From Mycolicibacterium sp. (GTDB lineage Bacteria; Actinomycetota; Actinomycetes; Mycobacteriales; Mycobacteriaceae), in assembly GCF_016462545.1 (NCBI RefSeq), contig NZ_JAEMTA010000047.1:1-42714 (forward strand): a stretch of 42,714 nucleotides of DNA, given 5' to 3'. This document shows, piece by piece, positions 15,491 through 23,000 of this stretch. A program made the position numbers and the translations under genes. Position 1 is the first letter of the stretch. Each line of letters opens with the position of its first letter. The notes below the pieces were generated by a model. That model saw only the letters and a list, made by a program, of their open reading frames with translations, was not told the origin of the DNA and made no database searches.

Positions 15491-17080
15491 ATGCACGGGA
15501 AATCGGTTGGCCGGCGAGCGATGGCAATCGTGGTGGCCGTCATGGTGGTTCTTGCCGGCTGCGCGCGTACCCAGGCGCCTGCCCCGTCGAGTCCCCCTGG
15601 CCCACCGGCCGACCCGGCCATCGCCCAGACCGCGACCGGCACCGTCCGCGGCGTGGTCGCACCCGATCACCGTCTGTTCGCCGGGATTCCCTACGCGGCG
15701 CCGCCCGTCGGGCCGCTGCGCTGGCAACCACCCGCACCGGCCGCGCCGTGGCCGGGGGTGCGTGACGCGACCTCCACCGGCCCGCGGTGCATGCAGGATG
15801 CCAGCGATCTCGAGATGGGCCGGCGGACCTCGGAAGACTGTCTGACGCTGAACGTCTGGACCCCGCCGCCCTCGGAGCACAAGCGTGCGGTGATGGTCTG
15901 GATTCACGGCGGCGCGTTCATCAATGGCAGCTCCGGGATCTATGACTCGCGCTCGCTGACCACGCGCGGGGACATCGTCGTCGTCACCATCAACTACCGG
16001 CTCGGGGCGCTGGGCTTCCTGGCGCACCCCGCGCTCGGAGCCCCCGGCGCCGTCGGCAACTATGGGCTGTCCGATCAGCAGGCCGCGCTGCGCTGGGTGC
16101 ACGACAACATCGCCCACTTCGGCGGTGACCCCGACGCCGTCACGATCGCCGGCGAGAGTGCGGGCGGCATGTCGGTGTGCGACCACCTCGTCGCCCCCGG
16201 ATCCGAGGGTCTCTTCCGCGCAGCGCTCATCCAGAGCGGCCCGTGCCAGGCTCAGGTCGCGTTGCCCGAGGCGCAGCGGGTCAGCATCGACTACGCCCGC
16301 GCCGCCGGCTGCGACGATCTCCGCACCGTCGCGGACTGCCTGCGCGCACTGCCAGCGGATGAACTGCGAAAACCGGTGTGGTACTACCACATCGGTGACG
16401 ACGCGCTCAGCGGACCGGTCACGGGGACCAAGGTGCTGCCGGTCGACCCGATGATGGCGATCGCGGAGGGGCAGGCGGCCAAGGTGCCCGTCCTGATCGG
16501 CACCAACCGCGACGAGTTCACGCTGTTCGCCGCCCTGCAGTACATCCGGCTGAAGAAACCGTACGTCGCAGCGCAGTACCCGCAGCTGCTGAAGCAGACC
16601 TTCGGTCGCGACGCCGATGCTGTCGCCACCCACTATCCGCTGAGCCGCTACGAGGGCAGCGTGCCGCTCGCGTACTCGGCGGCCGTCACCGATGGCGTGT
16701 TCGCGTGCGTCGCGGACCGGATGACCGACGGCCTGGCCAAGCAGGACTCGGTGTACGCCTACGAGTTCAACGACCGCGGCGCTCCCGCCCCAGAGCCGTT
16801 GCGTACCCTGCCCTTTCCCGTCGGAGCCAGCCATTCGCTCGAACTGCGCTATCTCTTCGCCATCGGCGGCGCTCCTGCATTGAGCGCCGACCAGCAGGTG
16901 CTGTCCGACCAGATGATCGACGCGTGGAGTCAGTTCGTCCGCGACGCTCATCCCGGCGACGACTGGCCCGCCTACGACGGCGAGGAAAAGCGGTTGTCAT
17001 TGCAGCCGGGCGGCAGCAGGCTGGAGACCGACTTCGCCCAGTTTCACCAATGCCCCTTCTGGGCCGGCCTGAAGGAGTGA
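15491..17080 (+). CDS. Lipoprotein type-B carboxylesterase (alpha/beta hydrolase)
   Basis: A 529-residue secreted esterase of the carboxylesterase type-B/cholinesterase family. The N-terminus is a signal peptide with lipobox VLAGC (Cys24), so it is probably a lipid-anchored envelope protein. The oxyanion-hole motif HGGAF is at 139-143. The nucleophile Ser223 is in AGESAGG, the acid is probably Glu342 (GTNRDEF) and the histidine is His448 (GASHSLEL), giving a complete triad. I start it at ATG 15491 (HGKSVGRRAMAIVVAV) because that gives an N-terminal signal peptide; the longer frame from 15368 would bury it and run through the P450 operator region. It is directly followed by a SnoaL-like gene one base after the stop. 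Confidence 0.9.
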   Translation: MHGKSVGRRAMAIVVAVMVVLAGCARTQAPAPSSPPGPPADPAIAQTATGTVRGVVAPDHRLFAGIPYAAPPVGPLRWQPPAPAAPWPGVRDATSTGPRCMQDASDLEMGRRTSEDCLTLNVWTPPPSEHKRAVMVWIHGGAFINGSSGIYDSRSLTTRGDIVVVTINYRLGALGFLAHPALGAPGAVGNYGLSDQQAALRWVHDNIAHFGGDPDAVTIAGESAGGMSVCDHLVAPGSEGLFRAALIQSGPCQAQVALPEAQRVSIDYARAAGCDDLRTVADCLRALPADELRKPVWYYHIGDDALSGPVTGTKVLPVDPMMAIAEGQAAKVPVLIGTNRDEFTLFAALQYIRLKKPYVAAQYPQLLKQTFGRDADAVATHYPLSRYEGSVPLAYSAAVTDGVFACVADRMTDGLAKQDSVYAYEFNDRGAPAPEPLRTLPFPVGASHSLELRYLFAIGGAPALSADQQVLSDQMIDAWSQFVRDAHPGDDWPAYDGEEKRLSLQPGGSRLETDFAQFHQCPFWAGLKE

Positions 17081-17081
17081 G

Positions 17082-17435
17082 ATGCCGACACCCGATCCGG
17101 TGGTCTTCGCCGACGACTGGGTTCGGGCGTGGAATGAGCACGACGTCGAGGCGGTTCTCGTCCACTTCCACGATGACGTCGTATTCAGCTCGCCGGTGGC
17201 CGCACGGGTGATCCCCGAGACCGGGGGAGTGGTGCGCGGCAAGGCCGCGCTGCGGCACTACTGGGTGACGGCGCTTCGGATGATCCCCGGGCTGCGTTTC
17301 GACGTCGTCGGCGTGTACCGCGGCGAGTCACTGCTGGTGATCAACTATCGCAACGAGCGGGGCGGGCTCGTCAACGAAGTCCTCCACTTCGACGGCGACC
17401 TCGTCCGCGAGGGCCACGGCACCTATCTCGCCTGA
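17082..17435 (+). CDS. SnoaL/NTF2-like fold protein
   Basis: A 117-residue protein with the cone-shaped SnoaL/NTF2-like fold pattern: helix ADDWVRAWNEHDVEAVLVHF, the HDDVVFSSP strand, then GKAALRHYWVTAL and strands ending in EGHGTYLA. The family includes small isomerases, dehydratases and ligand-binding proteins; nothing in the sequence fixes the reaction. GAAGGAG four bases upstream of ATG 17082 and a one-base gap to the esterase stop show it is in the esterase operon. Its end overlaps the dapA-like remnant by 13 bp. Confidence 0.85.
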   Translation: MPTPDPVVFADDWVRAWNEHDVEAVLVHFHDDVVFSSPVAARVIPETGGVVRGKAALRHYWVTALRMIPGLRFDVVGVYRGESLLVINYRNERGGLVNEVLHFDGDLVREGHGTYLA

Positions 17436-17599
17436 TCCGAGGCATCGAGCGGGGCGGTGACCGACGACGCGTCGGTGGCGAGCAGCGGCAGGCGGACCTC
17501 CGGAGTGGGAATCCGCCCGCGGGCGGCCAGGACCGCCTTGATCACGACGGGATTGGGCTCGGCGAACAGCGCACGGGTCAACGGCACGAGGCTCTCGTG
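17423..17599 (-). pseudogene. 3' remnant of a dihydrodipicolinate synthase (DapA-like) gene
   Basis: On the minus strand the last 58 codons of a reading frame ending at 17423 match the C-terminus expected of DapA-family lyases: ESLVPLTRALFAEPNPVVIK, then AVLAARGRIPTPEVRLPLL. Upstream of about 17600 the frame no longer resembles DapA; the Schiff-base lysine, the substrate-binding region and a start are all missing. It is therefore a truncated remnant, not a functional gene. The longer open frame through 18448 on this strand is mostly antisense to the two secreted-protein genes. Confidence 0.65.
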
Positions 17600-17602
17600 C
17601 GG

Positions 17603-17755
17603 CGCTCTCGCGCCGCCACCAGCGGTCGTGCTGACACCGCCGCCCACCCCGCGATCGAGGCGGCGCGAACTGCGCTTCACGACGCCGTCGCCGCCGGCCA
17701 GAAATCGTCGGCGAGAAAACTGAGGGAATTCGTGCCCCCCGTCGCTCCTAGCTGA
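17603..17755 (+). pseudogene. Possible 3' remnant of an unidentified gene on the other side of a deletion scar
   Basis: Plus-strand frame ending at TGA 17753-17755 reads as a plausible helical C-terminus (HPAIEAARTALHDAVAAGQK, then SSARKLREFVPP) with strong GC bias at the third codon position. No start or upstream half exists, because the DapA remnant begins immediately before it. I do not recognise the family. Together with the DapA remnant it looks like what remains after one deletion took the 5' parts of two divergent genes. Confidence 0.3.
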
Positions 17756-17800
17756 CGAACGGGGCCCACGAGGGGTCGCGACGCCACCAAGGAGATCGAC

Positions 17801-18169
17801 ATGAGCACCATCCCAGCCACCCGCAAGCTGACCCGCCTCCAGTACGCCGCGACGATCCTCGGTGCTCTCGCCGTGACTGCGCTGGCGCCGGCGACCGCCA
17901 ACGCCACCGACAACCAGCCCACCGGTCCCGACGGCGGCTGCCACTACACCGACGCCGACGGTTACGACGTGCCGATCGACGACGGTCAGGACGTGTTCGT
18001 CGACGGGAAGATCGTCTCCTGCCGCGGCGGCTCGATCATCATCACCACGGCGCCGAAGACGAACGTCGGCACCGTGCGCCCTCAACTCGACCCCAACCTG
18101 GGAGTCCTCATCGAGACGCCGCAGAAGCGGCCGGTGCTTCACGACGTGCCCGTCTCGAAGACACCCTGA
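17801..18169 (+). CDS. Small secreted protein, function unknown
   Basis: A 122-residue protein with an N-terminal signal peptide (LTRLQYAATILGALAVTALA, probable cleavage after ATANA). The mature part has two cysteines (GGCHYTD and VSCRGGS), likely a disulfide, and a beta-rich stretch (DVFVDGKIVSCRGGSIIITT). AAGGAG lies six bases before ATG 17801. I do not recognise a characterised family; proteins of this kind are common in mycobacterial exported proteomes. Confidence 0.8.
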   Translation: MSTIPATRKLTRLQYAATILGALAVTALAPATANATDNQPTGPDGGCHYTDADGYDVPIDDGQDVFVDGKIVSCRGGSIIITTAPKTNVGTVRPQLDPNLGVLIETPQKRPVLHDVPVSKTP

Positions 18170-18242
18170 GGCCCATCGCGACCTCCGCCAGACTGCGGGA
18201 CCGCGGCGTTTGAGTCCGTGCCTTCTCGGGCATGATTTGCTC

Positions 18243-18476
18243 ATGGGAAGTTTCTTGCGCCGTTCAACCATCGCCGCCCTTGCGGCCGCTCCCATCGCGG
18301 CCGCTTCGCTGTTCACCGCGGGAATCGGCTCGGCAGAGCCGCTCAACTGCGTCAACGGGCAGTTCTGGGATCCGATCACCAACACGTGCCAAACACCCCG
18401 TCCGGCAGACGACTGTGCACCGGGCGAGTACTGGAACGCGTTGTCCAACGTGTGCCGACCGCTGGGTCAGCTCTAA
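18243..18476 (+). CDS. Small secreted cysteine-repeat protein
   Basis: A 77-residue exported protein. A signal peptide (LRRSTIAALAAAPIAAASLF, cleavage near GSAEP) is followed by a mature domain of about 45 residues. The mature part holds two copies of one motif, CVNGQFWDPITNTC and CAPGEYWNALSNVC, spaced by a proline-rich linker, with an extra cysteine between them. The pattern C-x2-G-x-aromatic-W-x4-N-x-C suggests two small disulfide-held loops. I start it at ATG 18243, which gives the clean signal peptide. The role is unknown; it is too small to be an enzyme. Confidence 0.8.
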   Translation: MGSFLRRSTIAALAAAPIAAASLFTAGIGSAEPLNCVNGQFWDPITNTCQTPRPADDCAPGEYWNALSNVCRPLGQL

Positions 18477-18505
18477 CCTGCTCGCTGACGAGTCCGGACT
18501 CGGGC

Positions 18506-18994
18506 TCAAGTCAACGGCGTCACCCAGGTGGTGATGTCGGCGTGCACCACTTCGGTGCCGAAGCGGTCGACGACGCTGACGGGAACGACCAGTTCGGCGC
18601 CCTCGGTAATCGAGCCGAAGTCCGGAGGGTCGATCCGCGCGATGGCCCGCAGCGACGTCGTGGCCTTGGCGAGGTATTCGACAGTCATGGCCTTCGGAAT
18701 CCAGCGGTGGCTGGTCGGCACGGTCGCCTCCATGAGCATCCCCATCGCCATCTCGGCGGCGTTGCAGGACGCGATGGCGTGCACTGTCGACAAGTGGTTG
18801 TGCACGAAGAACCACTTCGGCACCGTCACCTCGGCGAACCCCGGCTCCATGCGGGCGACGTGCGGCAGCACGGAGGCGAAATACGGCACTCGTGCCATCG
18901 CCGCCGCGGAGAACAGGCGGGTTCCCCCCGGACGTCCGGCCAGCACTTTCCACATCCGATAGGTGGTCGTCGGAGGTGCCGTCGAAGTAGTCAC
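18506..18994 (-). CDS. DUF4442 family hot-dog fold protein (putative thioesterase)
   Basis: A 162-residue hot-dog fold protein. The central helix motif HNHLSTVHAIASCNAAEMAM, with the acidic residue at the end, is typical of PaaI/YiiD-type acyl-CoA thioesterases and DUF4442 members. Edge strands include HRWIPKAMTVEYLAKATTSL and ELVVPVSVVDRFGTEVVHA. The substrate cannot be inferred. The GTG start at 18994 follows AGTAAGGTAG. Immediately upstream are two overlapping palindromes (19005-19026), so it is probably under a TetR-like repressor. It is divergent from the S10 operon. Confidence 0.82.
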   Translation of the reverse strand: MTTSTAPPTTTYRMWKVLAGRPGGTRLFSAAAMARVPYFASVLPHVARMEPGFAEVTVPKWFFVHNHLSTVHAIASCNAAEMAMGMLMEATVPTSHRWIPKAMTVEYLAKATTSLRAIARIDPPDFGSITEGAELVVPVSVVDRFGTEVVHADITTWVTPLT

Positions 18995-19004
18995 GGCGGG
19001 CTAC

Positions 19005-19026
19005 CTTACTCTCGAGTAAGTACTCG
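19005..19026. promoter_or_regulatory. Two overlapping palindromes upstream of the DUF4442 gene
   Basis: CTTACTCTCGAGTAAG (19005-19020; arms CTTACTC/GAGTAAG with two central bases) overlaps CGAGTAAGTACTCG (19013-19026; arms CGAGTA/TACTCG). Together they make three alternating TACTC/GAGTA half-sites with centres seven bases apart, about 11 bp from the DUF4442 start and just upstream of the S10 promoter. This is a likely repressor site; the regulator is unknown. Confidence 0.55.
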
Positions 19027-19049
19027 CCGACCCGGAGTCGGTCCGGGAT

Positions 19050-19085
19050 TTGGAGTAGGCCCAGTTCTCAGGCATACTGTTCGGG
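19050..19085 (+). promoter_or_regulatory. S10 operon promoter
   Basis: TTGGAG (19050-19055), a 17-bp spacer and CATACT (19073-19078) fit a sigma-A type promoter. Transcription should start near 19084-19086, at the beginning of GGTTGCCT. The promoter of the rplN operon (39345-39373) has the same spacing and the same downstream octamer. Confidence 0.6.
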
Positions 19086-19348
19086 TTGCCTTGAGCCAGG
19101 TTCGCCTGGTCGGGCATACGACCAGCGCCCTTGCGGGCGCATCCGGTCCCATCCTCGATCGCGACGGAATTTTCGGCGCAGGAGAGTGCGTGCAAGGGCG
19201 ACACACCCGAGCGCGGGGGTCGGTGGACCACAGACAGGTAAACAGCGGCGGCATAGCTAGCGGAACGCACTTTGGTGCGTGTCGCACTAGACCGAGCAAG
19301 GCGAGCATGGCCCAACCATGGGCCCGTAAGTAGTGAGGTAGGAGAAGC
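19084..19348 (+). promoter_or_regulatory. Long structured leader of the S10 operon
   Basis: About 264 bases lie between the predicted transcription start and rpsJ, with no gene. Several stems compete: CCAGG-TTCG-CCTGG (19096-19109) shares bases with CTGGTCG/CGACCAG (19106-19125), which abuts GCGCCC-TTGC-GGGCGC (19125-19140). Further down, ACGCAC-TTTG-GTGCGT (19265-19280) competes with GTGCG/CGCAC (19275-19287), and CATGG/CCATG (19306-19320) competes with GGCCC/GGGCC (19309-19324), just before the AGGAG of rpsJ. In E. coli the S10 leader is the target of L4 autoregulation; whether this one is comparable is inference. Confidence 0.5.
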
Positions 19349-19654
19349 GTGGCGGGACAGAAGATCCGCATCAGGCTGAAGGCCTACGACCACGAGGCGA
19401 TCGATGCCTCGGCGCGCAAGATCGTTGAGACGGTCACCCGTACGGGCGCGAGCGTCGTTGGCCCGGTGCCGCTGCCGACCGAGAAGAACATCTATTGCGT
19501 CATCCGGTCCCCGCATAAGTACAAGGACTCGCGGGAGCACTTCGAGATGCGCACCCACAAGCGCCTGATCGACATCCTCGACCCGACGCCGAAGACCGTT
19601 GACGCCCTCATGCGCATCGATCTGCCGGCGAGCGTCGACGTCAACATCCAGTAG
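19349..19654 (+). CDS. rpsJ: 30S ribosomal protein S10
   Basis: A 101-residue S10, full length. The N-terminus is AGQKIRIRLKAYDHEAID and the conserved loop is GPVPLPTEKNIYCVIRSPHK, with EHFEMRTHKRLIDI typical of the family. It is part of the 30S head and also acts as NusE in transcription antitermination. GTG 19349 is preceded by TAGGAG. It is the first gene of the S10 operon. Confidence 0.98.
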   Translation: MAGQKIRIRLKAYDHEAIDASARKIVETVTRTGASVVGPVPLPTEKNIYCVIRSPHKYKDSREHFEMRTHKRLIDILDPTPKTVDALMRIDLPASVDVNIQ

Positions 19655-19668
19655 GAGATTCCAGAACA

Positions 19669-20322
19669 ATGGCACGCAAAGGCATTCTGGGCACCAAGCT
19701 GGGCATGACGCAGGTGTTCGACGAGAACAACAAGGTCGTCCCAGTCACGGTCGTCAAGGCCGGCCCCAACGTGGTGACCCGCATCCGCACCACCGAGCGC
19801 GACGGCTACAGCGCCGTGCAACTCGCCTACGGCGAGATCAGCCCGCGCAAGGTCAACAAGCCGGTCACCGGTCAGTACGCCGCCGCCGGGGTCAACCCCC
19901 GCAGGCACCTGGCCGAGCTTCGGCTCGAGGACGAGTCAGCCGCCGCCGACTACGAGGTTGGCCAGGAGCTGACCGCCGAGATCTTCGCCGACGGAAGCTT
20001 CGTCGACGTGACCGGCACCTCGAAGGGCAAGGGCTTCGCAGGCACCATGAAGCGTCACGGCTTCAAGGGCCAGGGCGCGGCCCACGGCGCACAGGCCGTG
20101 CACCGTCGACCCGGCTCGATCGGTGGCTGCGCCACCCCCGGCCGCGTCTTCAAGGGCACGCGCATGTCCGGCCGGATGGGCAGCGACAAGATCACGACGC
20201 AGAACCTGAAGGTGCACAAGGTCGACGCCGAGAACGGTGTGCTGTTGATCAAGGGCGCCATTCCTGGCCGCAACGGTGGGCTCGTCGTAGTCCGCACTGC
20301 GATCAAAAGAGGTGAGAAGTAA
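19669..20322 (+). CDS. rplC: 50S ribosomal protein L3
   Basis: A 217-residue L3 that binds near the 3' end of 23S rRNA and helps nucleate 50S assembly. It starts GILGTKLGMTQVFDENN. The conserved block HGAQAVHRRPGSIGGCATPG carries the glutamine that is a methylation site in other bacteria; GRVFKGTRMSGRMG follows. The start is 14 bp after rpsJ with a GGAG upstream. Its TAA stop overlaps the rplD ATG by one base. Confidence 0.98.
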   Translation: MARKGILGTKLGMTQVFDENNKVVPVTVVKAGPNVVTRIRTTERDGYSAVQLAYGEISPRKVNKPVTGQYAAAGVNPRRHLAELRLEDESAAADYEVGQELTAEIFADGSFVDVTGTSKGKGFAGTMKRHGFKGQGAAHGAQAVHRRPGSIGGCATPGRVFKGTRMSGRMGSDKITTQNLKVHKVDAENGVLLIKGAIPGRNGGLVVVRTAIKRGEK

Positions 20323-21005
20323 TGGCATCTTCCAAGACTGATGTCCGATCAATTCCAGTGTTGACACCGGCGGGCAAGAAGGACGGCAACATCGAGTTGC
20401 CTGCCGCGCTGTTCGACGTCGAGCCCAACATCGCGCTCATGCACCAGGTGGTGACGGCCCAGTTGGCCGCGAAGCGCCAGGGCACGCACTCGACCAAGAC
20501 GCGCGCCGAGGTCTCCGGTGGCGGCAAGAAGCCGTACCGCCAGAAGGGCACCGGTCGCGCCCGCCAGGGTTCGACGCGGGCACCGCAGTTCACCGGCGGT
20601 GGCATCGTGCACGGCCCGAAGCCGCGCGACTACAGCCAGCGGACCCCCAAGAAGATGATCGCCGCCGCACTGCGCTGCGCTCTCTCCGATCGGGCCCGCA
20701 ACGATCGCATCTTCGCGATCACCGAGCTGATCAGTGGTCAGACGCCGTCGACGAAGACGGTCAAGGCGTTCCTCGCGACGCTGACCGATCGTCGCAAGGT
20801 GCTGGTCGTCATCGGCCGCAGCGATGAGGTCGGCGCCAAGAGCGTCCGCAATCTTCCTGGCGTGCGGGTGATCTCACCGGATCAGCTCAATACCTATGAC
20901 GTGCTCGACGCCGATGACCTGGTGTTCAGCGTCGAGGCGCTGAACGCCTTCATCCAGGCGAACAGCGTCGACAAGGAAGCCGACAAGGAAGAGGTATCGG
21001 CGTAA
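20322..21005 (+). CDS. rplD: 50S ribosomal protein L4
   Basis: A 227-residue L4 lining the peptide exit tunnel. The extended loop is present (GGGKKPYRQKGTGRARQGST, then RAPQFTGGGIVHGPKPRDYS). In E. coli free L4 represses its own operon through the S10 leader, and the leader here (19084-19348) is long enough for such control. The C-terminus is acidic (DKEADKEEVSA), longer than the E. coli protein. The ATG overlaps the rplC stop (TAATG). Confidence 0.98.
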   Translation: MASSKTDVRSIPVLTPAGKKDGNIELPAALFDVEPNIALMHQVVTAQLAAKRQGTHSTKTRAEVSGGGKKPYRQKGTGRARQGSTRAPQFTGGGIVHGPKPRDYSQRTPKKMIAAALRCALSDRARNDRIFAITELISGQTPSTKTVKAFLATLTDRRKVLVVIGRSDEVGAKSVRNLPGVRVISPDQLNTYDVLDADDLVFSVEALNAFIQANSVDKEADKEEVSA

Positions 21006-21308
21006 ATGGCGACCGTCACTGACCCCCGCGACATCATCCTGGCGCCGGTGATCTCCGAGAAGTCCTACGGGCTGATCGAAGACAACACCTACACGTTCGT
21101 CGTGCACCCGGACTCGAACAAGACGCAGATCAAGATCGCGATCGAGAAGATCTTCAGCGTCAAGGTCGATTCGGTGAACACGCTCAACCGCCAGGGCAAG
21201 CGCAAGCGCACCCGCAGCGGTTACGGCCAGCGCAAGAGCACCAAGCGCGCCATCGTGACCCTGTCCGCGGGCAGCAAGCCCATCGACCTGTTCGGGGCAC
21301 CGGCCTAA
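21006..21308 (+). CDS. rplW: 50S ribosomal protein L23
   Basis: A 100-residue L23 located at the tunnel exit, where trigger factor and SRP dock. The typical start DIILAPVISEKSYGLIE and the basic loop NRQGKRKRTRSGYGQRKSTK are present. The ATG directly follows the rplD TAA with no gap. Confidence 0.98.
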   Translation: MATVTDPRDIILAPVISEKSYGLIEDNTYTFVVHPDSNKTQIKIAIEKIFSVKVDSVNTLNRQGKRKRTRSGYGQRKSTKRAIVTLSAGSKPIDLFGAPA

Positions 21309-21348
21309 CCGCCGGGGAAGCCACCGAGAGCTAGAGGACAAGACAGAC

Positions 21349-22185
21349 ATGGCTATTCGCAAGTACAAGCCGACGACTCCCGGTCGTCGCGGCTCCAGCG
21401 TCTCCGACTTCGCCGAGGTCACCCGGTCGACTCCGGAGAAGTCGTTGATCCGCCCGTTGCACAGCACCGGTGGCCGCAACGCGCACGGACGCATCACCAC
21501 CCGCCACAAGGGTGGTGGGCACAAGCGCGCCTACCGCGTCATCGACTTCCGTCGCCACGACAAGGACGGCGTCAACGCCAAGGTCGCGCACATCGAGTAC
21601 GACCCCAACCGCACGGCGAACATCGCACTGCTGCACTACGTCGACGGCGAGAAGCGCTACATCATCGCGCCGCAGGGACTGTCGCAGGGCGATGTGATCG
21701 AGCAGGGGCCGAACGCCGACATCAAGCCCGGCAACAACCTCCCGCTGCGGAACATCCCGTCCGGCACGGTGATCCACGCGGTGGAGCTGCGCCCGGGTGG
21801 TGGAGCCAAGATGGGCCGCTCCGCCGGTGTCAGCATCCAGCTGCTCGGCAAGGAAGGCACGTACGCCACGCTGCGCATGCCGTCCGGTGAGATCCGTCGC
21901 GTCGACGTGCGCTGCCGCGCCACCGTCGGCGAGGTCGGCAACGCCGAACAGGGCAACATCAACTGGGGCAAGGCCGGCCGTATGCGATGGAAGGGCAAGC
22001 GCCCCACCGTCCGTGGTGTCGTCATGAACCCGGTCGACCACCCGCACGGCGGTGGTGAGGGCAAGACCTCCGGTGGCCGCCACCCGGTCAGCCCGTGGGG
22101 TAAGCCCGAGGGCCGCACCCGCAAGAACAAGCCGAGCGACAAGCTCATCGTCCGACGCCGGCGCACCGGCAAGAACAAGCGCTAG
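21349..22185 (+). CDS. rplB: 50S ribosomal protein L2
   Basis: A 278-residue L2, the most conserved large-subunit protein, close to the peptidyl transferase centre. The hallmark C-terminal segment is present (GVVMNPVDHPHGGGEGKTSG with the catalytic-centre histidine), as is AKMGRSAGVSIQLLGKEG. It follows rplW after 40 bp, the longest gap within this operon, and has an AGAGGA ribosome binding site. Confidence 0.98.
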   Translation: MAIRKYKPTTPGRRGSSVSDFAEVTRSTPEKSLIRPLHSTGGRNAHGRITTRHKGGGHKRAYRVIDFRRHDKDGVNAKVAHIEYDPNRTANIALLHYVDGEKRYIIAPQGLSQGDVIEQGPNADIKPGNNLPLRNIPSGTVIHAVELRPGGGAKMGRSAGVSIQLLGKEGTYATLRMPSGEIRRVDVRCRATVGEVGNAEQGNINWGKAGRMRWKGKRPTVRGVVMNPVDHPHGGGEGKTSGGRHPVSPWGKPEGRTRKNKPSDKLIVRRRRTGKNKR

Positions 22186-22197
22186 GAGTATCCAGCG

Positions 22198-22479
22198 ATG
22201 CCACGCAGCCTGAAGAAGGGCCCGTTCGTCGACGACCATCTCCTGAAGAAGGTCGACGTCCAGAACGAGAAGAATACGAAGCAGGTCATCAAGACCTGGT
22301 CTCGTCGGTCGACCATCATCCCCGACTTCATCGGACACACCTTCGCCGTCCACGACGGTCGCAAGCACGTGCCGGTGTTCGTCTCGGAGGCGATGGTCGG
22401 ACACAAGCTGGGCGAGTTCGCCCCGACCCGGACCTTCAAGGGTCACATCAAGGACGACCGGAAAGCGAAGCGGCGGTAA
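22198..22479 (+). CDS. rpsS: 30S ribosomal protein S19
   Basis: A 93-residue S19 of the 30S head, forming a complex with S13. It begins PRSLKKGPFVDDHLLKKVD and contains IIPDFIGHTFAVHDGRKHVP and GHKLGEFAPTRTFKGH. Its TAA stop overlaps the rplV ATG by one base. Confidence 0.98.
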   Translation: MPRSLKKGPFVDDHLLKKVDVQNEKNTKQVIKTWSRRSTIIPDFIGHTFAVHDGRKHVPVFVSEAMVGHKLGEFAPTRTFKGHIKDDRKAKRR

Positions 22480-23000
22480 TGACGACGACAGCTCAGTCGA
22501 CTGAGTATCCCAGTGCCGTAGCCTCGGCGCGCTTCGTGCGCGTCTCGGCCTCCAAGGCGCGCCGCGTCATCGACCTGGTGCGCGGCAAGTCCGTCACCGA
22601 GGCGCTCGACATCCTCCGCTGGGCGCCCCAGGGTGCCAGCGAGCCCGTCGCCAAGGTCATCGCGAGCGCTGCGGCCAACGCCCAGAACAACGATGGACTG
22701 GACCCGTCGACCCTCGTGGTCGCGACCATCCACGCCGACGAGGGCCCGACCGCCAAGCGCATCCGGCCGCGCGCCCAGGGGCGTGCGTACCGAATCCGCA
22801 AGCGCACCAGCCACATCACGGTGATCGTGGAAAGCAGGCCGAGCCGTTCCGATCGGGGCGCATCGTCCGCATCCGCACGGGCGCGTCGCGCACAGGGCAG
22901 CAAGGCAGCCGCCTCTGCTCCGGCCAAGAAGGCGGCTCCCAAGAAGGCCTCTTCCGACACGAGCACAGTGACTTCTGATTCGAAGGGAGGCTCGGAGTAG
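22479..23000 (+). CDS. rplV: 50S ribosomal protein L22 with an actinobacterial C-terminal extension
   Basis: A 173-residue L22. The conserved core (residues about 10-120) includes SARFVRVSASKARRVIDLVR and the tunnel loop RPRAQGRAYRIRKRTSHITV. About 50-60 extra C-terminal residues rich in Ala, Lys and Ser (KAAASAPAKKAAPKKASSDT) follow, probably disordered on the ribosome surface, as in other mycobacteria. Its stop overlaps the rpsC GTG by one base. Confidence 0.97.
   Translation: MTTTAQSTEYPSAVASARFVRVSASKARRVIDLVRGKSVTEALDILRWAPQGASEPVAKVIASAAANAQNNDGLDPSTLVVATIHADEGPTAKRIRPRAQGRAYRIRKRTSHITVIVESRPSRSDRGASSASARARRAQGSKAAASAPAKKAAPKKASSDTSTVTSDSKGGSE

Noticed and set aside
17423..18448. 341-residue minus-strand frame taken as a whole gene
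   Set aside because: Only its last 58 codons resemble a protein family (DapA). The rest is antisense to two genes with clear signal peptides.
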